64,000 nt of DNA, taken from NCBI RefSeq assembly GCF_944390845.1, contig NZ_CALXRM010000008.1, forward strand, positions 1 to 64,000, read 5' to 3'. The DNA is from an uncultured Brachyspira sp. Lineage in GTDB: Bacteria; Spirochaetota; Brachyspiria; Brachyspirales; Brachyspiraceae. The notes below the pieces were generated by a model. It did no database searches. It saw only the letters and a program-made list of their open reading frames with translations, and was not told the origin of the DNA. The position numbers and the translations under genes were made by a program. This document shows, one piece after another, positions 53,981 to 63,561 of this stretch. Each line of letters begins with the position of its first letter. Position 1 is the stretch's first letter.

Positions 53981-56104
53981 ATGAAAACTATTAATTTAAT
54001 ATTAGGAAATCATAACCATCAGCCAGTAGGTAATTTTGACTTTGTATTTGAAAGCACATATCAAAAAGCTTATAAGCCTTTTTTGGATATATTAGCAAAA
54101 TATAAAGATATCAAATTTAATTTTCACTATACAGGCTGTCTTTTAGAATGGATAGAAAAAAATCACCCAGAACATATAGAGGCTTTGAAAAAATTATCAG
54201 ATGAAAAAAGAATAGAATTTCAAAGCGGCGGTTTTTATGAACCTATAATGCCTTCTATACCAGATAAAGATAAAGATATACAAATAGACAGATTAAATAA
54301 ATATATATACAGCAGATTTAATTGTGTGCCTCAAGGTGCTTGGATAGCTGAAAGAGTTTGGGAACCTACATTAGTTAAAAATTTAGCTATGAATGGACTT
54401 AAATATTTAATGTTAGACGATTCACAGTTTTTAACTACAGGTATAGACACTAAAAATATGTTTGGTTATTTCATTACTGATAATGAAAATTATAAATTAA
54501 ATATATTCCCAATATCTCAGGAACTTCGTTATTTAATACCTTTCAGAGATGTAGAGAAATCTATCGAATATTTAAAGTCAATAGCTACAGAGGAAGGCGA
54601 TAGGGTAGTAGTACTTCATGATGATGGTGAGAAATATGGAGATTGGCCTGGTACTCAAAAATGGGTTTATGAAGATAAATGGCTTGAGAAATTCTTTGAA
54701 GCTTTAACTAAAGAAAAGGATACTATTATTACTACTACATACAGTGAATATATGGAAAAATATCCTCCTGTATCAAAAATATATATACCTACAGGTTCTT
54801 ATGAAGAAATGCTTACTTGGGTTTTGCCTGCTGAAATACAAGATGAATTCCATAGAAAACAAGAAGAATTGAAGAAATCAGAAGAAAATGAAATTATTAC
54901 TAGATTTATGAGAGGCGGTTTCTGGAGAAATTATTTCACTAAATATACAGAAAGCAACAGAATGAATAAAAGAATGCTTTTTGTTTCTAATATGATAGGG
55001 GAGATTACAGAATCTAATTATAAAGATAAAGAAGAAGCATTAAATTATTTATTAAAAGGTCAGTGTAATTGTCCTTATTGGCATGGTACTTTTGGAGGAC
55101 TTTATTTAAATAATTTAAGACATGCTACTTATGCTAATTTAATCAAAGCTACATCTATATCATTAGAAAAAGTATACGGCAGAGAATATTTCTTAAGCCA
55201 TCATTTAGATTTTGATATGGACGGCAGAGAAGAAGTTATAATTTCATGTGAAAGATCTGCTATTATTTTCCATAGATTAAGCGGTTCTATTATAGAATGG
55301 GATTTAAAAAAGGATACTCCTATTAATTTAATAGACTGTTTAAAAAGAAGAGAAGAAGCATATCATATAGCTGCTATGAGAAATGCTGCTAATGAAGATA
55401 ATAATGACAGCGAGCATGTATCAATACATGAAATAGCTAAAAAAGTTGATGAGAAAATAGCTAAATATTTGGTATTCGATAAGAACGAAAAAGTATTTGC
55501 TGTTGATCACTTCTTGAATAAAATTCCTACTGCTGAAGAATTCCAGTTAATGAAATATGAAGAAGATGCTGATTTTTATAAGTCTTATTATAATGTAGTA
55601 GAAAATTTAATAAATAAAGATTATGCTACTATTTCTTATGATAAGGTTTCTAAAGTTAATGGCAAAGATATTTATTTGATGAAAAGATATGTAATAGATA
55701 AAGACGGTACATTCACTCTTGAATCTATTATACAAAATAAATCTAATGAAGATGCAGAATTTGTATATGCATTAGAAAATAATATAACATTGCTTGCAGG
55801 ACAGGAACCGGACAGATATTATATAGGAGATGATAAGAAAATATCTTCTAATCTTTGCGAAGCTTCTGAATATAAAGGCAAATCTATTGGTATGGTTGAT
55901 GAAGGATATGTAAAAGTAAAAGTATCTCTTGAAGCAAATGAAGAAACTACATTCTTATATATGCCTAATTATACTATATCAGATGCTGTTGATAAACTTG
56001 AAATGAATTATCAAAATTCTACTATAGTTTGCTGTAAGAAAATAAATTTGAAACCTGGTGAGAAAGTTCAATATAAAATAAAAGTAACTGCTAAAGATAT
56101 TTGA
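53981..56104 (+). CDS. Glycoside hydrolase family 57, alpha-amylase/4-alpha-glucanotransferase-like
   Basis: This 707-residue GH57 protein opens INLILGNHNHQPVGNFDFVFE, then FQSGGFYEPIMPSIPDKDK, GAWIAERVWEPTLVKNL with the nucleophile Glu, LMLDDSQF near residue 145, and VVLHDDGEKYGDWPGT near 209-224 with the acid Asp (by analogy to the Thermococcus 4-alpha-glucanotransferase). The C-terminal half is beta-rich (DUF1925/1926-type). The likely role is glycogen or maltodextrin processing in the cytosol; there is no signal peptide. It is cotranscribed with the BioD-like gene (18 bp), a pairing without an obvious pathway link. Confidence 0.88.
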   Translation: MKTINLILGNHNHQPVGNFDFVFESTYQKAYKPFLDILAKYKDIKFNFHYTGCLLEWIEKNHPEHIEALKKLSDEKRIEFQSGGFYEPIMPSIPDKDKDIQIDRLNKYIYSRFNCVPQGAWIAERVWEPTLVKNLAMNGLKYLMLDDSQFLTTGIDTKNMFGYFITDNENYKLNIFPISQELRYLIPFRDVEKSIEYLKSIATEEGDRVVVLHDDGEKYGDWPGTQKWVYEDKWLEKFFEALTKEKDTIITTTYSEYMEKYPPVSKIYIPTGSYEEMLTWVLPAEIQDEFHRKQEELKKSEENEIITRFMRGGFWRNYFTKYTESNRMNKRMLFVSNMIGEITESNYKDKEEALNYLLKGQCNCPYWHGTFGGLYLNNLRHATYANLIKATSISLEKVYGREYFLSHHLDFDMDGREEVIISCERSAIIFHRLSGSIIEWDLKKDTPINLIDCLKRREEAYHIAAMRNAANEDNNDSEHVSIHEIAKKVDEKIAKYLVFDKNEKVFAVDHFLNKIPTAEEFQLMKYEEDADFYKSYYNVVENLINKDYATISYDKVSKVNGKDIYLMKRYVIDKDGTFTLESIIQNKSNEDAEFVYALENNITLLAGQEPDRYYIGDDKKISSNLCEASEYKGKSIGMVDEGYVKVKVSLEANEETTFLYMPNYTISDAVDKLEMNYQNSTIVCCKKINLKPGEKVQYKIKVTAKDI

Positions 56105-56122
56105 TTTTAAGGGTAGTGTTTA

Positions 56123-56788
56123 ATGAAACTGTTTTGTGTAATATCAGATAAAAATTATGTTGGTAAAACTTATATATCTTCTCATATAGTATCATCATTA
56201 AAATTGTTTGATAAAAGTGTATGCTACTATAAGCCATTTGTTATGGGAGTACGCGACAATAAATTATTTGACACTGAATATATAAGAAATACCACTAATT
56301 TAAAAGCATCAGAAATATTTGTTTCTTATGCTACTAATGGAAGTATTTCACCGCTTCATAGTATTAACACAAAAATAGATGAAAGAGATATTACTGATTT
56401 AATATACGAAAATAATGATATTTATGATTATATGGTATTTGAATCATTATGCCTATATGAACCTATAAAAGAGAATTATAATTTTATGGATTTAATATTG
56501 GATATAGAAAAAGAAAATGAAATTCATATAATACCAGTTGTAGAGTATGATTCAAATGTTATACATTCTTCTTTAGAGCAGGTGGAGTTATTTCATACAA
56601 GAGGATTCAAAGTACCATTCATAATTATAAATGTGAAGAAAGATATATTTGTATCAGAATCTGTTATAGAGTATATCAGAAGTCAGGTTAATCCTATAAA
56701 GGTGCATATAACAGAATTTGATAATATGGCAGAGAATAAAAAAATAGATAGTATAAAATATCCTGAAATTATTAAGGATTTATTTTAA
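56123..56788 (+). CDS. BioD-like P-loop protein, divergent
   Basis: This 221-residue protein has the order of dethiobiotin synthase: SDKNYVGKTYISSHIVSSL near residues 8-26 (usual GTDTDVGKT is altered but VGKT kept), CYYKPFVMGVRD near 34, and YMVFESLCLYEP near 108 where VEGAGG is usual. The VEGAGG motif is not kept, so the biotin activity is doubtful; other BioD-like ATPases (Pta N-terminal, CobQ-like) are alternatives. It follows the GH57 gene by 18 bp and a terminator follows. No bio genes are near. Confidence 0.7.
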   Translation: MKLFCVISDKNYVGKTYISSHIVSSLKLFDKSVCYYKPFVMGVRDNKLFDTEYIRNTTNLKASEIFVSYATNGSISPLHSINTKIDERDITDLIYENNDIYDYMVFESLCLYEPIKENYNFMDLILDIEKENEIHIIPVVEYDSNVIHSSLEQVELFHTRGFKVPFIIINVKKDIFVSESVIEYIRSQVNPIKVHITEFDNMAENKKIDSIKYPEIIKDLF

Positions 56789-56812
56789 TTATTTAAGTTA
56801 GTTAAAAATGAA

Positions 56813-56846
56813 ATAGGCTGATAAGAAATTATCAGCCTATTTTTTA
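56813..56846. terminator. Perfect GAAA-loop terminator
   Basis: ATAGGCTGATAA (56813-56824) and TTATCAGCCTAT (56829-56840) pair perfectly around GAAA, followed by TTTTTA. It ends GH57/BioD-like and, on the other strand, pgi. Confidence 0.88.
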
Positions 56847-56864
56847 TTGTTATTTATAATTTTA

Positions 56865-58196
56865 TTATTTTTCTAATCTAGCTCTTAAAGTTTTACCCAT
56901 TTCTTCGTAGCCTTTTTTACCAAGCATAGCAAACATATTTTTCTTGTATGCTTCTACACCAGGCTGATCGAATGGATTAACTCCAAGCATGTGACCAGAT
57001 ATACCGCAAGCCTTTTCAAAGAAATATAAAAGCTCTCCGATAGTGAATGGAGTGATTTTATCTATATCTAATATGATATTTGGAACTCCTCCATCAACAT
57101 GGGCAAGAACTGTAGCTTCTAATGCAGATTTATTTATTTCATGTAAAGTTTTTCCATCTAAATAATTTAATCCGTCTAAATCAGAATCTTCTTTTTTCAT
57201 TGTTAAGTCAATATCTTCTTTATCAACTCTTATAACAGTTTCAAATAATCCTCTTTTACCGTCTTGTATGAATTGACCTAAAGAGTGTAAGTCAGTAGAG
57301 AAATCAACAGAAGCAGGGAATATACCTTTTTTATCTTTACCTTCGCTTTCACCGTATAATTGTTTCCACCATTCAGATATGTAGTGCATTCTAGGTATAT
57401 AGTTAACCATTATTTCTGTGCTGTAGCCTTTAGCATAAAGAGCATTTCTAAGCATAGCATATAGCATAGAAGGATTTTTCTTATAATCCATTTCTTTAGT
57501 TATTTTTGCCATAGAATCGAATCCTTTAACGAATTCTTCTATATTGATTCCAGCAACAGCTATAGGTATAAGTCCTACAGGAGTAAGAACTGAATATCTT
57601 CCGCCAACATCATCAGGTATTACAAAAGTTCTATATTTATTTTCTGTAGATAAAGTTTTTAAAGCACCTTTAGCTTTATCTGTAGTAGCTATTATTCTTT
57701 TAGCAGCTCCGTCTTTACCGTATCTTTTTTCAGCATATTCTTTTAACATTCTGAAAGCTATAGCTGGCTCAGTTGTAGTACCGCTTTTTGATATAACATT
57801 AATATAGAAATCTTTTCCTTCTAAATAGTCCAATAAATGTTTGAAATACTCTCCGTTCATATTATGACCGGCATATATAACTTGGGTATTTCCTTTTTTT
57901 GCTTGAGAGAAAGGATTTAAAAATGATTCAATAACTGCTTTACCGCCTAAATATGATCCGCCTATACCAACAGATACTAACACTTCAGCATTTTCTCTTA
58001 TTTCTTTAGCCAATTCATCAATTTCTTTAACCATTTTTAAAGCTTCAGTTGGTAAATTAACCCAGCCTAAAAAATCATTGCCGGCACCTTTTTGATTTTC
58101 AAGAAGTTCATTGGCATATTTAGCATGTTCTGCAAGATATTCCAATTCATGTTCTTGTAAAAATCCTAATACATTTTTATAATTTATTGATAGCAT
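56865..58196 (-). CDS. pgi: Glucose-6-phosphate isomerase
   Basis: This 443-residue phosphohexose isomerase is of the short bacterial type. Motifs: VSVGIGGSYLGGKAVIESF near residues 71-89, INVISKSGTTTEPAIAFR near 133-150, RYSVLTPVGLIP (Arg of active site) near 203, and SLGQFIQDGKRGLFETVI near 306, with the catalytic Glu and His regions conserved. Links phospho-sugar uptake here to glycolysis. Monocistronic. Confidence 0.95.
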   Translation of the reverse strand: MLSINYKNVLGFLQEHELEYLAEHAKYANELLENQKGAGNDFLGWVNLPTEALKMVKEIDELAKEIRENAEVLVSVGIGGSYLGGKAVIESFLNPFSQAKKGNTQVIYAGHNMNGEYFKHLLDYLEGKDFYINVISKSGTTTEPAIAFRMLKEYAEKRYGKDGAAKRIIATTDKAKGALKTLSTENKYRTFVIPDDVGGRYSVLTPVGLIPIAVAGINIEEFVKGFDSMAKITKEMDYKKNPSMLYAMLRNALYAKGYSTEIMVNYIPRMHYISEWWKQLYGESEGKDKKGIFPASVDFSTDLHSLGQFIQDGKRGLFETVIRVDKEDIDLTMKKEDSDLDGLNYLDGKTLHEINKSALEATVLAHVDGGVPNIILDIDKITPFTIGELLYFFEKACGISGHMLGVNPFDQPGVEAYKKNMFAMLGKKGYEEMGKTLRARLEK

Positions 58197-58297
58197 TTAA
58201 TAACTCCATCATTTTATTTTACGTGATAAATTATACTATAATAATACCGAAAAATAAAGTGAAATAATTTAAAAATAAATAGCAGGAAAATAAATAA

Positions 58298-58816
58298 ATG
58301 ATTTTATCAGGGCTTGAAATAGAAAAAAATTTAGGTAAAGATATTATAATAGAACCATTCAATAGAAAACAATTAAATTCAAATAGTTATAATGTAAAAC
58401 TTCATAATAAACTTTTAGTATATAAAGATAAAGTATTAGATATGAAAAAGCCTAATGAGGCAGAAGAAATAATAATACCTGAATCGGGATATGAATTAAA
58501 ACCTAATGAATTATATTTAGGAAGAACTTTAGAATATACAAGTACAAAGAGATTTGTACCTATGATAGAGGGACGTTCTTCTATAGGAAGGCTTGGAATA
58601 TTTATTCATATTACTGCAGGTTTCGGAGATGTTGGATTTGCTGGTTATTGGACTTTAGAAATTTTCTGCATCAAACCTATAATTATATATCCGAATGTAG
58701 AAATAGCCCAACTTTATTATCATACTATAGACGGGGAATATGAAGAGTATACAAGTACAAAATATCAAAATAATACCGATGTCCAGCCTAGTATGCTTTA
58801 TAAAGATTTCAAGTAA
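58298..58816 (+). CDS. dcd: dCTP deaminase
   Basis: This 172-residue deaminase makes dUTP from dCTP for thymidylate supply. The family signature is MIEGRSSIGRLGIFIHITAGFGDVGFAGYWTLEIFC near residues 89-124, with the catalytic Glu in WTLE and the Arg-Ser-Ser loop. The N terminus LSGLEIEKNLGKDIIIEPF and NSNSYNVKLHNKLLVY match Dcd. Whether it also has dUTPase activity cannot be said. AGGA is 11 bp ahead of the ATG. Followed by repeat G. Confidence 0.93.
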   Translation: MILSGLEIEKNLGKDIIIEPFNRKQLNSNSYNVKLHNKLLVYKDKVLDMKKPNEAEEIIIPESGYELKPNELYLGRTLEYTSTKRFVPMIEGRSSIGRLGIFIHITAGFGDVGFAGYWTLEIFCIKPIIIYPNVEIAQLYYHTIDGEYEEYTSTKYQNNTDVQPSMLYKDFK

Positions 58817-58898
58817 TTTAGTATTTGTATTAATTTTTTTAATTAATACTTTTATATTATAAATAATCCATTTCAATTTTTACATTTGAAATATATTT

Positions 58899-59234
58899 GG
58901 TATATACTGAAACAATTTCATTTTGCCGACTACTGACATTATGTAATATTATCAACTTTTTTGCCGCACACGCTCTGCGGACTTCGTCAAAGTTGCTGCC
59001 TACAGCACGCAGAGCGAAAAACGCAATTACTAGAACTTTATATTAAAAATATATGTATTAAATGTAGAGTATAACCTAGATTTAGACTAAAAATGCAGTT
59101 TTTTTGGTTCTTTTATACCAATACTTACAGTACTTCCTTCGGTCGTAAAAGAACTGGGGGTTCGGGGGCTAGTCCCCGAAAATAATAACAATATAAAAAA
59201 TAAAATTGGCAAAATGTAGCTGTTTAGGTATATA
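58899..59234 (-). repeat. Outward-promoter repeat, copy G (type-2 tail)
   Basis: Inverted copy of 336 bp. Left end: TATATA 58901-58906, 17 bp, TGCCGA 58924-58929 (complement TCGGCA), reading left. Right end: TTGGCA 59206-59211, 17 bp, TATATA 59229-59234, reading right. The core has a GGGGGCTAGTCCCC hairpin and the CCTTCGGTCG block. The interval 58817-58898 is AT-rich spacer. Confidence 0.88.
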
Positions 59235-59268
59235 TTAATATATTTTTAAACTATTCGTTTATAAAAGA

Positions 59269-59592
59269 TTAAATGAATACTAAAAGTAAATTAGATATTC
59301 CGCTTTCAGAAATTCCTATCATAGAATGCACAGAATGAGCTCTTACTCTTATGATATCGCCTTCTTCTAAATCAACGATTTCTTCTTCTACTATATATCT
59401 TACTTTACCGCTTAATACTATTACCATTTCTTCAGAAGGGTGCTCATGATATGGTATAAGCTGATTAGATTTTTGTGCAATAGCATATACTGTGTAGCCT
59501 TTATCTGATAAAGTTTCTATTAATCTTTCATCATCTTTTACACAGTCAAATTCTCTTTCAGTTGTTGATTTGTAATAGTATTGTTCAGTCAT
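59269..59592 (-). CDS. Single-domain cupin protein
   Basis: This 107-residue cupin starts at ATG 59592; GAGGTG 6 bp upstream supports this over a longer hydrophobic reading to 59661. The cupin motif 1 is LIPYHEHPSEEMVIVLSGKVRY (metal ligands HxH and E), and motif 2 DIIRVRAHSVHSM. Such small cupins bind a metal and often a small organic ligand; no specific function can be named. Not part of an operon. The stretch 59593-59907 is AT-rich; it holds only the promoter region of this gene and a weak hairpin (59842-59862) beyond mutS. Confidence 0.8.
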   Translation of the reverse strand: MTEQYYYKSTTEREFDCVKDDERLIETLSDKGYTVYAIAQKSNQLIPYHEHPSEEMVIVLSGKVRYIVEEEIVDLEEGDIIRVRAHSVHSMIGISESGISNLLLVFI

Positions 59593-59907
59593 GATACACC
59601 TCATTATGGATAGTATAATTTCGGCTAATAACATTATAAAATTGAATTTATATAAGAACAATTATTGATTATATATTTATATATACTGTTTATATAAACT
59701 ATGAAGTTATATTTTGTACTTTTATGATAAATAAATTAAAATTATTTTATTCTTTATAGATATATTATAAAGTTTTTTGATTTATATATTATTAATTTAA
59801 TTTGTATTTATATTTCTTCTACAATATATATTTTATTCTAAAAAGTTAAACAGTATAACTTTATATTTGTTTGTATATGAGATATTAATAACTTTAACAA
59901 TTAAATA

Positions 59908-62571
59908 TTATAATGATTTTTTCCATTTATTAATTAAGTTTAAAGCATCAATAGGGGTGATATTGTTTATATCTAAATCTTTTATTTCTCTTTCTATTTC
60001 GCTTTCTTTTTCTATGATTTTAGGTTCTTCATAAAGAGGAAGTATATCTTTTGATTTTTGAGTATTTAATTCTATATTTTCCACCTGAACACTTGCATCA
60101 GCTTCTAATCGTTTTAATATTTCTGTAGCTCTTTTTATAACTTTATTAGGAGCACCGGCTATTTTTGCAGCATATATACCATAACTAGATTTAGCTGCTC
60201 CTTCGGTAACTTTTTTCATAAAAATGATTTCATCTTTGTATTCTTCAACTAATACCTTGTAGTTTTTAACGCCTTCTAAATCTTCAAGCATAGTAAGTTC
60301 ATGGTAATGTGTAGCGAATAAAGTTTTAGCTTTTTTATTTTCTTCATGAACTAAATATTCAACTATAGCCCAAGCAATAGAAAGTCCGTCATAAGTTGAA
60401 GTTCCTCTGCCTATTTCGTCCATTATAACAAGACTCTTATCCGTACAATGATTTAAAATATATGCTGTTTCATTCATCTCCACTAAGAATGTACTTTCTC
60501 CTCTTGCTATATTATCGCTAGCACCAACGCGTGTAAATATACGGTCAACTATAGAAATTTTTGCACTTGATGCAGGAACGAATGAACCTATTTGAGCAAG
60601 CAATACTATTAAAGCTGTTTGTCTTAAATATGTACTTTTACCGCTCATATTTGGGCCAGTAATTATAAGCATATGTTCATTTTTATTATCCAAATATGTA
60701 TCATTAGGAATGAAGCTTTCTGTTTTTAGATTAACTTCTACGACTGGGTGTCTTCCGTCTTTTATATCTATTATACCGTCATCTGTTATTATAGGTTTTA
60801 TATAATTATCTTCTTTAGCTAAACAAGCAAGAGAAGAATAAACATCTATTATAGAAATTACTCTTGCCATTTTTAATATTGAGTTTAAATATTCATTAGT
60901 TTTATTTCTTACTTCAATAAATATATTGTATTCTAATGCATAACTTTTTTCATTAGCTTCATTTATAATAGTTTCATATTCCATTAATTTGCTTGTGGTA
61001 TATCTTTCGCTTCCTATTAATGTTTGTCTTTTTATAAAATCGCTTGGCACTGAAGAAACATTTGATTTTGTTACCTCTACATAATAACCTATAACATTAT
61101 TGTATCTTATTTTAAGATTATTTATTCCGGTATCTTGTTTATAATTATGTTCAAGCTCTGCTATCCAAGACCTTCCTTCTCTTCTAGCTTCATTATATTT
61201 TTTTAATGTTTCATCGTAATCATCTTTTATAATGTCGCCTTCATTTATAACAACTTTTGGATCTTCTAATATCGCACGCTCTATTAAATCAGTTATTATT
61301 TTTATATCATTAACTTCTTCAAAGTTTACATCTTCAAAATTATTCATTGCAAGTTCTGTTACAACTTCAAGAGAACCTACTAAAAATCTTTTTAATGATA
61401 CTAATTCTTTTGGATTAATTCTTCCTAATGCTAATTTTGATGCAAGTCTTTCTATATCTCCAATATCCTGAAGCAAATCTCTTATTTTATACATAAACTT
61501 TTGATTTTTATAGAAAAACTCTACATTATTAAGTCTTTTATTTATTTCTTCTATATTTAATAATGGTTCTACGATTATTCTTTTTAAATATCTTGCTCCC
61601 ATAGAAGTTTTTGTTCTGTCTATGGTATCAAACAATGTCATTTTATTATTATCATTTCTTATAGTTTCTAATATTTCCAAACTTGCTATTGTGGCATAAT
61701 CCAAAGTCATTGAATCTCTTCTATTATATAGTTTAATATTTGAAATATGCTCAAGAGAAGTTTTTGAAAGTTCCTGTATATAAAATATAGTTGATCCTAA
61801 TAATGATATTAAAAGAGGCTTTTCTTCTATACCGAAACTTTTTAATGACACTGTTTTAAAATGATTTGTTAAAGTTTTGTATGCATAAGAATATTCTGCA
61901 GTATAATTTGGAGTAGTGCTGTAGAATACATTATTAAATTTATTTTGAATTTCTTTTATAATAATGCTTTCAGAAACTGATTCTATAGTCATGATCTCTT
62001 TAGGAGAGAATCTTATAATTTCTTCTGTAAGTTCATTGATAATTTCTTTTACAGCTTCATTTTGATTTTCTAAATTAGAATTTATTTCTGTGGCATAAAG
62101 TTCGCCTGTAGAAATATCGCATATAGATAATGCTGCATTTTTTTCGCTTTTTGACACTATTACAGAAGCTAAATAATTATTGCTTTTTGATTCAAGGTAT
62201 TTATTTTCTGAAATTGTACCAGGAGTTATAACCTGAGTAACCTCTCTTTTTACTATACCTTTTGCAAGTTTTGGGTCTTCCATTTGATCGCATATAGCAA
62301 TCTTCATTCCTGATTTAACTAATCTTGATAAATAATTATCTATAGCATGATAAGGAACTCCTGCCATAGGAACATTAGCTCTCTTTGTAAGTGTAAGACC
62401 CAATATATCGGATACTATTTTGGCATCATCAAAAAATACTTCGTAGAAATCTCCCATTCTAAAAAGAAGTATACTGTCACTATATTTATCTTTTATTTCT
62501 TTGTACTGTCTCATCATAGGAGTGAGTTTTTGATTTTCTTCTTTTTCGCTTCCAAAAAATGTTTCCTGCAT
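59908..62571 (-). CDS. mutS: DNA mismatch repair protein MutS
   Basis: This 887-residue protein is full length for MutS. The mismatch-reading FYE is in LFRMGDFYEVFFDDA near residues 36-50 (domain I), with the connector and lever domains following. The ATPase has Walker A TGPNMSGKSTYLRQTA near 637 and Walker B LVIMDEIGRGTSTYDGLS near 710, and the HTH dimer region is near 810. It recognises mismatches and recruits MutL. The gene stands alone here; mutL is not in the window. A small gap of 68 bp separates it from the membrane protein gene upstream. Confidence 0.95.
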   Translation of the reverse strand: MQETFFGSEKEENQKLTPMMRQYKEIKDKYSDSILLFRMGDFYEVFFDDAKIVSDILGLTLTKRANVPMAGVPYHAIDNYLSRLVKSGMKIAICDQMEDPKLAKGIVKREVTQVITPGTISENKYLESKSNNYLASVIVSKSEKNAALSICDISTGELYATEINSNLENQNEAVKEIINELTEEIIRFSPKEIMTIESVSESIIIKEIQNKFNNVFYSTTPNYTAEYSYAYKTLTNHFKTVSLKSFGIEEKPLLISLLGSTIFYIQELSKTSLEHISNIKLYNRRDSMTLDYATIASLEILETIRNDNNKMTLFDTIDRTKTSMGARYLKRIIVEPLLNIEEINKRLNNVEFFYKNQKFMYKIRDLLQDIGDIERLASKLALGRINPKELVSLKRFLVGSLEVVTELAMNNFEDVNFEEVNDIKIITDLIERAILEDPKVVINEGDIIKDDYDETLKKYNEARREGRSWIAELEHNYKQDTGINNLKIRYNNVIGYYVEVTKSNVSSVPSDFIKRQTLIGSERYTTSKLMEYETIINEANEKSYALEYNIFIEVRNKTNEYLNSILKMARVISIIDVYSSLACLAKEDNYIKPIITDDGIIDIKDGRHPVVEVNLKTESFIPNDTYLDNKNEHMLIITGPNMSGKSTYLRQTALIVLLAQIGSFVPASSAKISIVDRIFTRVGASDNIARGESTFLVEMNETAYILNHCTDKSLVIMDEIGRGTSTYDGLSIAWAIVEYLVHEENKKAKTLFATHYHELTMLEDLEGVKNYKVLVEEYKDEIIFMKKVTEGAAKSSYGIYAAKIAGAPNKVIKRATEILKRLEADASVQVENIELNTQKSKDILPLYEEPKIIEKESEIEREIKDLDINNITPIDALNLINKWKKSL

Positions 62572-62639
62572 ATAGTTATCCGTTTATAAATTTTTTGATT
62601 AGTATAATATATTTTTGTTCTTTAATCAAATTTTTAATT

Positions 62640-63485
62640 TTATAAATATGAATACGCTTTTATATAATGGGCTAATAAAATAGAAATTATAAATGACAAT
62701 AATATTATTATAAAAGTAGAAACAAATATTTTTATTGTGAATGTAAAGAAAATTGCTATTATAATAGAAGATATTATTAAAGATAAAATAAAAGATATTA
62801 TATAAGCAGAATTTACAAATATAAACCTGCTCCAAGGATTCATAAACTTCGATGACATTATATTAAAAACTGATAGTATTGCAGATGATAATAATGAGTT
62901 TGATATACTCAATAAAATAATAATGTATTTAGATTCATAAAATAAATATAATGATATAAAAACTGATGCATATACAAATGATATTAATAATATATTTGAA
63001 ATGCATTTAATGTTAAAGAGATGTTTGTCTTCGTTTATAAAAAGTTTTTCTAGTATAAAATATACTGTATTAGCTAATATTATAGAGATAAAATTCATAA
63101 TGGGCAGAAGTGCATATCTAAATACTACTGCTTTATTAAAAACAATTTTTGTAATCAATATATATAAGATTAATGATATAACAAAACCAATAAAAGAGAA
63201 TATAGTTTTATTTTTTATTTCTTTCTTGTAATTTTTGAAAATATTAGTATAAACTGTACGGGAATTGATAAACATAAATACTGAAAAAAAGCTAAATAAA
63301 TACACTGCATTGAATGTTATTAAATTAAAATGGTTTATATTTAGTAATGCTGTTAAATTTATTAAAGCTGATATTAAAGAGATGATTAAATTAACTCTTC
63401 CTTTATATTGATATATTGGAGATGCATATTTGTTCATAATATTATTATATACCTTTTTGTCAAAATTAAATACTAGAATATTCAT
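62640..63485 (-). CDS. Multi-pass membrane protein, unknown
   Basis: This 281-residue, very hydrophobic protein has about eight predicted transmembrane helices (for example NLIISLISALINLTALLN, IFSFIGFVISLILYILITKIV, IIIAIFFTFTIKIFVSTFIIILL). A short cytosolic N terminus precedes. No conserved motif was recognised. No Shine-Dalgarno sequence is visible before the ATG, and TATATT lies 6 bp ahead, so the mRNA may be leaderless. Divergent from the nuclease gene at 63562. Confidence 0.7.
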   Translation of the reverse strand: MNILVFNFDKKVYNNIMNKYASPIYQYKGRVNLIISLISALINLTALLNINHFNLITFNAVYLFSFFSVFMFINSRTVYTNIFKNYKKEIKNKTIFSFIGFVISLILYILITKIVFNKAVVFRYALLPIMNFISIILANTVYFILEKLFINEDKHLFNIKCISNILLISFVYASVFISLYLFYESKYIIILLSISNSLLSSAILSVFNIMSSKFMNPWSRFIFVNSAYIISFILSLIISSIIIAIFFTFTIKIFVSTFIIILLSFIISILLAHYIKAYSYL

Positions 63486-63527
63486 AAACTAAATATATTT
63501 TGTTAATATATATTTAATTGATACTAT

Positions 63528-63555
63528 TTGACAAAGAATAAAAATTCATTATAAT
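63528..63555 (+). promoter_or_regulatory. Consensus promoter of the Rpn-type gene, leaderless
   Basis: TTGACA 63528-63533, 16 bp, TATAAT 63550-63555. The predicted start coincides with the ATG at 63562, with no Shine-Dalgarno sequence. Confidence 0.7.
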
Positions 63556-63561
63556 AATTTT

